64,000 nt of DNA from Scleroderma bovista. Taxonomy: Eukaryota > Basidiomycota > Agaricomycetes > Boletales > Sclerodermataceae. The stretch covers positions 119,310 through 183,309 of the forward strand of contig JAYMGJ010000239.1 of assembly GCA_037178675.1 (NCBI GenBank). Reading direction: 5' to 3'. Positions 54,809 through 64,000 of this stretch are shown piece by piece. The notes beneath the pieces are model-generated. The model saw nothing but the letters and a program-made list of their open reading frames with translations. It did no database searches and was not told where the DNA came from. The translations under genes were made by a program, and so were the position numbers. Within the stretch, counting starts at the first letter, position 1, and each line of letters begins with the position of its first letter.

Positions 54809-57800
54809 ATGGACGAGGCCAACGACGAAGCGAGCGGCCTGAACAGATTGGCAGACGTGATCACTGAACTATCCGTCAACCCTTACGATATTTCCCTACA
54901 TGCAGAACACATTTCCCTCTCTCTTTCGCTTCCAGACATGGAGTCGCAGGTCACGGTAGCTCGAGAGATGGCTGCCAATTACCTAGCGGTGGGAGACGAG
55001 GTTTGGGTACCCCTCATCGAGACAAAGACTGCTTCCGTCGATGTCGACACACCCGCGGGAGCGCTGGAGGTTCTGGAGGCGTATGCACAAGCAGAGAAGG
55101 ACTACCTGTGTATGTCACAGTCTTCTTCTAGGGATATGCACTCATCTTTGTAATTATACAGCTATCCCCATCTTACAGAAACATCTTGAATTTCTTATTG
55201 ACCGCCATGCGTATTTTTCTGCTCTTGAACCTAAGCCAGAAGAATTAGGGGAGTTACTCTCCACGGAATGGACGCGGGAGGCAATTGCGACAGTTGTTAC
55301 AAAAGGACATGGGCATTTAACGAAGGTGTGCTGCTACTATTATTTGATGTAACATGACTTATTCCCTGAAGAGCCAGCAAATCTGGAGACTGCAAAGAGA
55401 TTGGGAGCTGGAGATGCTCCAGACAGCGCCAGCGGAAGAGAAGTTGGTCTGGCAGCCACTCTCTCGCTCTGTTCTCATGCATTATGTAGACCACTGCTTA
55501 TCGACTACATCCAGTCTCTCATTCTCGAGCGCCTTGAGCAACCTCACACTGGTATGTTACATATCTGCATACTCGCGTCTTCAGCTGAGTTGTATCTAGG
55601 ACACGAGGACACGTTTCAATCATACTCATCGTTTACCACAACTTACAAATCTCCGAGTGAATACGAAAGTCTTCTTGTGTCAGCATCCAAACTACGTTCC
55701 CGTGCCGTTAAAGCGTACGAACGACGCGAAGCTACTGAACTCGCACTTGTGCGTCATTTTTTTTTTTTACGACTGAATTGCCCCCAATTTTCATAGACGT
55801 CATTGGATGCATATGCACAATATATCGCCTCCGAGAGGCGGCAAAAGAATCCGGATGACTTCGTCCTTGTGGGATTATATGAACGTGCCATTACAGAAGC
55901 GGCAAAGCACCGTTTCTCTGGCGAACCTGGAGCAGAGGCCGCTTTACGCACATTTTGGATTGGGTACCTCGACTTTTTGGTGAGTAGGAAAATACTTTAC
56001 TTCGTTCGATTCTCTTCCGAACCACTCCTTGTAAGTGGATACAACTAAAAGAAGATGACACGACATCTGTACTGCGTCGTGCGGCAAGAAGTGTCCCTGG
56101 ATCAGGCGAAGTTTGGGCAAGATACATTCGTTGTTTAGTACGCTTAACCTTGTTTAGCGGACAATAGGTTTTTGATCACTTTCTCCCTGTGTCACCTGCA
56201 GGAACGAAGGGAAACCCTTGATGCAGAGGCCGAGTTGATGGATGACGCGGAAACAATCGCAGGTCGGCTATAATCATGACATATATTGCAGCTCACTGAT
56301 CTACCAAAAGATGTTTATAATCGCGCTCTTTCCACTAATCTTTTCTCAAAGACCAATGCTGCAGGCCCCGATCGTGATCCTGAGCAGATCATTCCCCTCG
56401 TGCTCGCTCGTGCAAGTGCAGAGAGGCGTGCGATTCAAGAGGGGCGTGGGGGTGAAGACGCCTGGACCACCCTTGTCACGGTCGTGGAGGATGGACTTGC
56501 TATGGTGAGACAAGGTACGTTATGTCAAGCGCACAAGAGTAGGAAATGATTTGACCATCTTGTACAGCATCGAAAGCAGGTGACCCAAGATTCAGACTTG
56601 AAAAATTTCTGTCGGAGTCGGTGTGTTTCTCCATAATCTTTCATCGATGGTTTGGTTGACGATTTTAGTACCGGAGCATTGCCAACGTACCTGAGGCAGC
56701 AGTCCAACTCTGGGCAGCTACTGCGAAGCACTATAAATCAAGCTGGGCCTCATGGGTCGCATACACCGATGCCCTCATGTATGCAACTCTTTTGTTCACA
56801 TTACATTCGCAACCTTTAACTTGCATGGTTTTAGGCAGAGTGATCACCACGATCTTGCCCGCTCGACGTTCAAAGACGTCAGTACTAAGAACCTGGATTA
56901 TCCTGAAGCGCTGTGGGACGCCTGGATTAATTTCGAGTATGCGCACGGTTCGTTGGCTTCACTTGAAGACGCCATGGCGCGCATTGAGCGTGCGAGAACA
57001 CAGGTTGAGGCACGCCGCATGAAGGTATGTTGCACCGTGGATACTTTGACTACAATACAAGGCGTCCCATTTTGCAGGAGGCACAGAAAGCCTACGACCA
57101 AGGGCAGTACTCTATGGGGCAACAAGCGCCTGTGGCGCCCGCTGCGTCCGTGCTTGCGCCAGATGTTGGCGGGGCCCCAATAGTAAATAGCAGTGGTGAA
57201 AGCAAGGACATCGACGCAGCCATTTCGGATGCGCGCGGAAAACGCAAGGCAGACTACGATGGGTCCTCTGAAGCTGGTGATACTAAAAAGCCGAGGCTAG
57301 GTGGGCTATCTTGGCAGATTCGACTTGCCAGGGCTTTCTAACTATCCAGTTCAGAGCAACCGATTGTACCATTGAAGAGGTCAGTTGTGACAGACAAATT
57401 TTTACGTATCCTCACAATTGCATGGGTAGAGACCGCGAGAATTCCACAGTATTCGTTGCCGATCTCCCACCGGGGACTACCGAAGATAAGCTGAGGACTC
57501 TCTTTAAAGATGTTCGTATGTTCTCTTTTGACGAGGAAGCAGCATATAAATAACTCTATTCAGTGCGGCGAGGTCCGTGATGTGAAGATCACACAGCTTC
57601 CTGGACTTCTGGTAGCCATTGTGGAGTTCATAGCACGGGTAGGGTGTCCTGTCCTTTACGGTACTGCATGCTAAGTTTATTCACCAGGACAGTGTCCCTG
57701 CTGCACTCACGAAAGATAAGAAGCGTATCGATGACATGGAAGTCAAAGTCCATTTGGCATGGCACTCTACGCTATACGTCACAAACTTCCCGGAAAAGTG

Positions 57801-59087
57801 GGATGATACATCTGTTCGGGACCTTTTTGGTCAGGTTGGTGGGCGATACCGTTCGTTTAATCATGTCCACTGATCATTTCCACCAGTACGGGCTTATATT
57901 TGACGTTCGATGGCCTAGCAAAAAGTTTAAGGCAACACGCCGGTTTTGCTACGTACAGTACACATCACCAGTGCGTTGTTATGAGATCTCTTGCAATCCT
58001 ATTTCACACCACCTGTGTAGGAATCAGCTGAACGGGCACTGGAGCTGCATGGTCGTGAATTTGAACCTGAGCGCACCCTCAACGTTTATGTCTCGAATCC
58101 TGAGCGCAGGAAGGAGCGGACTGATGCAGATGCAAACGAAAGAGAAGTTTATGTCGCCGGGCTGAGTAAATTCACAACCAAAGAAGACCTTCAAGAACTC
58201 TTTTCGACGGTGAGCACTTAGCAGGACCCTCCTTTCCACTTTACGATCTGCTTCCACCAGTACGGGCCACTGAAAGACATCCGTCTTGCACAAGATAAAA
58301 GCGGTCAATCAAAGGGCTTTGCGTTCGTTGAATTCCAAAATGAGGTGAGAATCGCAAGGGTAGTGTTTGCCCACCTAACGTTATGGGTTCATAGGGGGAC
58401 GCTCATGCTGCCCTTTCTGCGAACAATTACGAATTGAAAAAACGACGAATGGCTGTCACACTCGCAGACACGCGAGTGCGACCTAAGAACCGGTCAAGAA
58501 TAATTTAGTTCTCCATCTACGCTGGACTGACCTGCCATCCAGGGAGGAGCTTTCGGACACTGGACTTAGTCGACGAGCTGAAACCCAAAGCCGTTCTGTG
58601 CGTATTCGGAACCTGCCCCCTGGCACCCAAGAAGGTCTTCTTCAACAAGTCCTGGAAAGACACGCAACGGTAAAGCGAGTAGAAGTGTTGATGGCAGAAA
58701 GAGAAGCAATAGTTGAGCTAGAGAATGCAGCGGTAAGGTGCCGTTTTGTGTAATTGGAAAGTGAAGCTGACTTACTGGGGTGTCCAGGAAGCTGGCAAGC
58801 TGATGTTGAGAGCCGAACCTATTGTGTTCCAGGATGTTAACTTGGTCATTTCAGAAGAGACGGCATCAGGTCTATCTCGTGCTCTACCGCCTTCATCCTC
58901 TTTCAGGGGAGGAAGCATGTTTGTGCCTCGTTCAACTGCTTCGAGACCTCGCGCAGGTCTTGGGAGAACACGCAAACCAGGGATAGGTGCCATGACTGGT
59001 GCTTCAGGGTCAACAGGAGCAAGTTATTCCGTCAGCGACGTTGGGAAGGGAAGAAGTCAGGATGACTTTAGGAAGATGTTGGCTTGA
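54809..59087 (+). CDS. SART3/Prp24-type U6 snRNP assembly factor (HAT repeats + 4 RRMs)
   Basis: RNA chaperone that anneals U4 and U6 snRNA and recycles U6. Exons 54809-55109, 55162-55325 and many more short ones. N-terminal half has HAT helices with W/Y-x-x-Y/W patterns: WRLQRDWELEMLQTAPAEE, WARYIRCLERRETLDAEAEL, WASWVAYTDAL, LWDAWINFEYAHGSLASLED. From about 57440 four RRMs follow: VFVADLPPGTTEDKLRTLFK, LYVTNFPEKWDDTSVRDLF, VYVAGLSKFTTKEDLQELFS (RNP1 KGFAFVEF), and VRIRNLPPGTQEGLLQQVLE. A Arg/Lys cluster KRKADYDG is a likely nuclear signal. The end QDDFRKMLA matches the Lsm-interaction tail that binds the U6 Lsm2-8 ring. Stop TGA at 59085-59087. About 1,050 residues. Confidence 0.92.
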
Positions 59088-61862
59088 CGGACTTTGGATG
59101 CTATCATACGTTTGTTGCATTGTGACAATACATATTTACATTCCGGTACTGGTGCGATATTTCGAGTCTGCTTGCGTTTAAGGCTGCGAACCAAATAGCT
59201 TCGAGTTGAAGGGACTTAGATGAGAAACTGCCGACTAAGAGCGAATTGACACAGCTGACCATTTACCTGACGAAGTCAGGATACTGATCGTACTATACCA
59301 GTCGGAGGTGGACATTCCGCCGGCAACTGCTAGAGTCCTTGAGTCAGCAGATGTTGAGGATGACTATTTTCCGAACATGCGTCTCATCATGTGGAGGCTT
59401 CTGTCCGATTGTTAGATCTTTATTTGCGGTGACCCTAGAGTTGTGCATTATCATGTGGATGCTTCTGACTGAGGTCCTGGAACATTTGCATAAACGAATC
59501 CAGTGAAACTATGCAGCAAGTCATTGTACTACATCCACCTAGTCTCCCAAAGCCAGACTCTAAGTTAGAGGAAGATAGTCGTTCCACTAAAATTAGAACA
59601 TCCACCATACTATGTAGTAGTGATGCGGAGCTTAGGCTTGACATCGTCATTGATTATTTCCTTGGATGCAATGCATTTCTAGGAGAAGAAGCTGTACATA
59701 TAGGATGTCCAAGTTTGATAATCGGTATTTTCTTGTTGAGAGATAAATGTAATACGGGGAGGACGGAGAGGGAGTCATGTTCGGTATTCGCCGAGCGCCC
59801 ATATACTCGACCATGCAGGATCAGTTACTGGTTTCTCATCAACTTTCCACCCATTTGCCTAGTCAAGACACAACGACTATCGATTCTACTAGGGTCTGCC
59901 TATGAGAAAGGCTAACCCACTTGGTTGGTATACATGACCCGCGTGTGAATATTCAATGAACACCCAACTTACTGGCATCAAAGGCTCGTCCAGCCGCGCC
60001 AACGTATCCAGGCTGACACCAGGGCATTATTAGACTCCTACGAAACCCACCCTCACTACATCGCTAGCAGTCCTCTGATGTGCAACGAGAATAATATTCC
60101 CCAAGTTATATGGAGGGAAGATCCGTGTACAAGGTGCGTCTCCGAGCAATTTCCGGATAAGCAATTTTTGGAGCATGTGCGTTACCATGCGGAAGCTTCT
60201 GACAGACCGTTCCTTTGTTTGCCATGAGTATATGCGAGGGGTTCTGTCCGAAGTTGTGGAACATTTATATGCACAAACGACAGTCTCAATCCACTCCAGA
60301 TCACTTACAACCTACCAATTTCTGGACTGTTATGCGTACCACACTGGACTCTCTTCTTGCCACACTGTCGCTCGTCGTCGTCGGTCTTGGTGCTGTTGTC
60401 GACCGAAATGTAGCAGTGGGCCAGCCTGCCGCAGTGGCCACTGCTTAAAGCAACAGCAGTCTAGTCCTTGGCCTACATGTGCAGTAAGTCATTATTGAAC
60501 AAATACTATCCACCATAGCTCGAATTTATTTAACATCTTTCTAGTGATCCAATGCATTTCTGGGAGACAAAACTGCCGAGGGAGTCCAATTTTTCTGAGA
60601 GGTATATGAAGGTGGAAAGGCTTCGGGTTTACTGACCTATCTCGTGATCTCCAAGCCTTGATTGTCTGTCTCAAAATGGATTTCTAGTTGTGGCGCTTAT
60701 GCATTATTGAGCCTCATGATACTATATGTACCACGAGCCAATGTTTATGGTTCCTGCTTCCCTTCTCAATCTTAAAGTGTCCTCTCCGAATCGCAGGACT
60801 AAGGAAGCTTTCGTGACCCATTATCTCAAGATTATTACAGCTAAAATATGTATTAGCCACTGCTCACATTCCTGGTGTGTATATCTTCCGATGGAGTCCC
60901 TACTAGTCGATTATTCGATGGTACAATGCTGTCAGTTCTTCTACAGCCCTCACTTCAGGCATACTAGTTGCTGTTAGCGCAGCATAACTCATCGTGGGCT
61001 GGTGTTACGTCCCCTAACAACGATGATACGAGCTGCACTCAAATCCACATTCTCGACTTATGGTAGATCACTTGAAGCCTATACATTAATTCAATGGGGA
61101 AACGTTTACATAAAATAGATAATGCGCGGGCCAAGCGCGGACATCGAAAAGTGGACCCACTCCGCTACTATCCTTCGTTTGCAATTGCTTCACCAAGACG
61201 GCGTACATTTCTATAGCCATGAATGTTGAAGTGTTTCAAGTTGCTATGCTTTTTCCAGGGCGAATGAATGAACATGTACAATAAGTTGCTTCAAAGAGAT
61301 GGCTGACCACTGTGGGATTCCATGACGCCACCGTCCCAACAGAAGTCCTTATCCTGGATGAAAGACATTTGAATCGATGTGATGCCATCTTGCGTGATCG
61401 AGGTAGTACAAATATGCAAGGACGCCGACCGTTCAAGACCAACTTGTTCGCATGATGCTACAGAGGACTGTAGCACACCGGAGTTATCCGTCGTGCGGCC
61501 TAGAGCGGCCTCAGACTCTGGCCAGACCAATTCCTTTACTCTCCCAAGACCAGGCTGGTGGTCCCTCGAGAGACATCGGTCCCAGACACGGAGACATGAT
61601 AGAGGAACGCTGTAACTGTGAGTAAACGTCAATGATACTCCGTTCATCGCATCTTCATCGGAAGCAAGTCTTTTCGTGAGAACATGCCAGGACTATCCAG
61701 GATCATAGGCACCGGCTCCAACTTTCCATCCATTTGCCTAGTCGAGATGGGGTGACTATCTCCCCAATGCTACTAAGGTCTGCCTATGGGAAACTACTAA
61801 CCCACTTAAGACCGGCACATGAACGTCCGACGTATATCTAGGCGCGGGAATACCATCTGAGC
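59088..61862. other. Gene-poor spacer with decayed duplications
   Basis: 2.8 kb with no supportable gene. It contains a relic copy of the 5' end of the downstream Egt1-like gene (59841-60145) and shorter scattered repeats (a CATGTGGAAGCTTCTGAC-like element three times near 59391, 59453 and 60187; an AATGCATTTCTAGGAG-like element near 59670 and 60550). Open frames are all under 140 codons and carry no family marks. Confidence 0.6.
59841..60145 (+). pseudogene. Relic duplicate of the 5' end of the Egt1-like gene
   Basis: Aligns collinearly with 61720-62113. Shared stretches include the upstream AACTTTCCAYCCATTTGCC, the GTCTGCCTATG and TAACCCACTT blocks, then within the coding part TATTAGAC, AGTCCTCTGATG, AATATT and the end block GCGTCTCCGAG. 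It is about 90 bases shorter and reading frame is lost by many small indels. So it is an old partial tandem copy about 1.9 kb upstream. Confidence 0.8.
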
Positions 61863-64000
61863 TTGTCCTCTCCTCCCCAACCTGTTTTACCCTTCGCATC
61901 AAAGCACCGCTCAGCCTACTCATCCGCATCACTGAATATGTCTGAACGAACTGTCTTCTCCAGAAAGGCCGAAACCAGGGCTCTATTAGACACCAAAACC
62001 CACCCACGATTCATTGATGAAAGTCCTCTGATGGATAACGAGCAAGGTAATATTCTCCAGGTTCCCGTGGAACTATATGAAAGAAAGATCGGTGTGCGAG
62101 ATGCGTCTCCGAGTTCCTCTGCATCCAGAATTGGCACTTCGGACACTGGTGTCACTTCTCCTTCTACTCCGGCAGAGCCTGCCCACCACTTGCTGTTCCT
62201 CAACTCGTCCGCTGAAATATTTTCGGCCAAAGAATGTGCCAAATTTCTACGTTCCTTCCCTCTGAGGCCTAGATTTGGGGACGTCTTATTTCTTGTCATG
62301 GGTATAAAGCACGAGGATACCGAACTAGATTGTAATGTCGTCAAGGGTCGCACAATGGAGTTCGTCATGAATGGTCTAAATGCCGCAGGGGGCGCACTGG
62401 GCATCCCGAATTTATTCGACGTCAACCACTGGAAACACATCGAAACGTGCAACGAATACGAACGTGCGTGGGACCACACACTCACATAGTATCAATTCAC
62501 CAATTTTTCAGATGTTCATGTAACGCATTATAATTGTGCACATCCTGACGAGATTGAACTCCCAGGGTACAAGCATATTAGCCAGTTTGTCCAGGCCGAA
62601 CTTGTCAAGATTGAGGAGTCAACAAAAGTAAATTCCCATGCTGTCATTGCCTTCGCTGACACCATAAAATAAAATCCAGTGCTCCGAGAATGACATCTTC
62701 CCTCTGTTCACAAATGCAAACCTACGGATAATTCAACGCTGGGTCGATGATACCAGCTATGTCTCGGTCTTCCTCCTGGAGCGTCCTCCGTTTATGTTCC
62801 CATTGCTCCCTTCTGAGACTGAGGAAAATGGCCCAAATGGTCGTTTCGGTGTGCCTACCGTCGAGGACTGGCAAAGCCTATGGGTAGCCTGGGACTTCGT
62901 CACATTGCGCATGATGCCATGCTCGATGCTCTATCAAAAGCCGATCTACCTCAGACATATTTGTCTGTTCTACTTGGGACATATCCCGACGTTCCTCGAC
63001 ATTCATTTATCTCGACTGTTGAACGAACCGCACACGCAGCCGGAGGAGTTCAAGGTCAGCAACCAATCTTTCTGCAGCGAAATGTATTGAGATGATTATC
63101 CTAGGATATCTTCGAGGTATACCATGTCCTTGTAGATTTGGCATCACTGACTGATTTATCTCCGCCCAATCAGAGGGGTATCGATCCCAACGTCGACGAC
63201 CCCACCCAATGCCATGCGAGTAGTAGTAAATGTTGGGAGGTATCAAGCTAACGATACCACCTTAGGATCACTCCGAAGTTCCTCAGAACGACGAAGATTG
63301 GCCGACTCCGGACTGCATTCTATCCTTTAGGCTCCGCGTCAGAGAGCGACTTCTCAGATTCTATGACAATATATCTTCCGGAAGGATACAGCTCACACGG
63401 AATGTCGCCCGTGTACTTTTCATGACCCACGAACATGAGGGTCTGCATTTGGAGGTGAGGATTCCGATCGCAGGTTCAGTTTATTTGGCCTGCGAGGTCT
63501 CATGTCGAGTATGCATTACTCACAACCGAATGAACATAGACCTTGTTGTATATGCTCATTCAGCGAGGCGGAACGGGCACGATTCCGCCACCCGATTTTA
63601 TTCCACCGCCGTGGGAATCCCTTGCAGCGTCATGGAATGCTGCACCCAAGCCTGCGTCCCCTACGGTTGTCGTTGAGGCGACCACTCTGACTATTGGCAT
63701 CGACGATCTTGAAAGCGAAGACAGTGACCCTGTCAAGTCTCTTAAAGTGAACGGACACGTGTTTGGGTGGGATAATGAGAGTCCTAAACGGGAAGTCGCC
63801 GTCGATGCGTTCAGAATCGACTGGAGGTTGATTACCAATGGGGAGTTTTTCGACTTTTACAAGCGTGCCACTGAAGCAACGGACAGCCTTTCTGTCAATG
63901 ACGACGCAAGGCTGAAGAACAAGTTGGTCTTTCCTGCAAGTTGGGCGGAAACAGAAAGCGGGGAAATTCAAGTCCGCACATTGTATGGACCAGTTCCTAT
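61863..64000 (+). CDS. Egt1-like ergothioneine biosynthesis protein, N-terminally remodelled, runs off right edge
   Basis: Fungal Egt1 fuses a SAM-dependent histidine methyltransferase (EgtD-like) to a DinB plus FGE-sulfatase EgtB-like sulfoxide synthase. Here exon 1 (61863 to about 62461) begins with about 110 residues lacking family similarity, then enters the second half of the methyltransferase: EIFSAKECAKFLRSFPLRPR, MEFVMNGLNAAGGALG, VNHWKHIETCNEYE. Next exons: FPLFTNANLRIIQRWVDD, then DinB: DWQSLWVAWDFVTLRM, LFYLGHIPTFLDIHLSR (iron-ligand His), a 12-nt microexon 63105-63116, RGIDPNVDDPTQCH, a GC-AG intron 63216-63265, HEHEGLHLE (His pair) and TLLYMLIQRGGTG. The FGE part follows: FIPPPWESLAASWNAA, VFGWDNESPKREVAVDAF, VRTLYGPVP at the edge. 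The glycine-rich SAM motif I expected upstream is not found. The EgtB half looks intact. Confidence 0.85.
63105..63116 (+). other. 12-nt microexon in the Egt1-like gene
   Basis: GATATCTTCGAG sits between CTAG (63101-63104) and GT (63117), codes D-I-F-E, and links EEFK to RGIDPNVDD. Homologous Egt1 proteins have I-F-E-R-G-I-D-P here without a gap, so these four codons must be in the mRNA. Confidence 0.8.

Overview
The window is nuclear DNA from a filamentous basidiomycete, most likely an Agaricomycete mushroom-type fungus. Almost every gene is cut by introns of about 45-60 nt with GTRNGT-like donors, and the gene content is fungal (RasGEF, OSCA/CSC1 channel, SIKE-type STRIPAK subunit, F-box protein, P450, ergothioneine synthase). 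There is no sign of bacterial operons, CRISPR, tRNA or rRNA genes. The species cannot be named from the sequence.

Layout. 1-4.5 kb holds ribosome biogenesis genes: 5' part of SAS10/UTP3 (minus), FCF2 (plus), and RPL17/uL22 (minus). 4.8-6.9 kb is a GH3-family acyl-adenylate enzyme, with a long foldback palindrome in the promoter it shares with RPL17. 7.1-12.4 kb is a RICTOR/Ste20 TORC2 subunit. 12.7-13.4 kb is the NDUFS4 subunit of complex I. 13.9-18.7 kb is an OSCA/TMEM63 (DUF221) channel. 19.2-21.7 kb is a Ras guanine nucleotide exchange factor. 22.4-23.5 kb is a SIKE/FGFR1OP2 coiled-coil protein. 24.5-26.7 kb is a cytochrome P450 with a frameshift after its haem-binding loop. 28.0-32.3 kb is a PH-domain protein with a very long Pro/Ser-rich tail. 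32.6-40.9 kb is PRP8, without intein. 42.1-48.2 kb is phospholipase D (PX-PH-2xHKD). 48.7-50.2 kb is a broken FAD dehydrogenase gene, followed by an intact SDR (50.4-51.5 kb) and an F-box/LRR-like protein (51.8-53.1 kb). 54.8-59.1 kb is a SART3/Prp24 U6 snRNP assembly factor. 59.1-61.8 kb is a gene-poor stretch with decayed duplications. 61.9-64.0 kb is an Egt1-like ergothioneine gene that runs off the window and lacks the SAM-binding half of its methyltransferase domain.

Most of the window is housekeeping: ribosome assembly, splicing (PRP8 and Prp24 on the same stretch), TORC2/Ras/PLD signalling and respiration. The dynamic part is scattered: the P450, the FAD/SDR pair and the Egt1 locus all show decay or duplication, and these give the best findings. 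No wholly new system is evident. The most unusual items are the remodelled Egt1 locus with a relic copy of its own 5' end, a 12-nt microexon and a GC-AG intron, and the foldback element between RPL17 and GH3.
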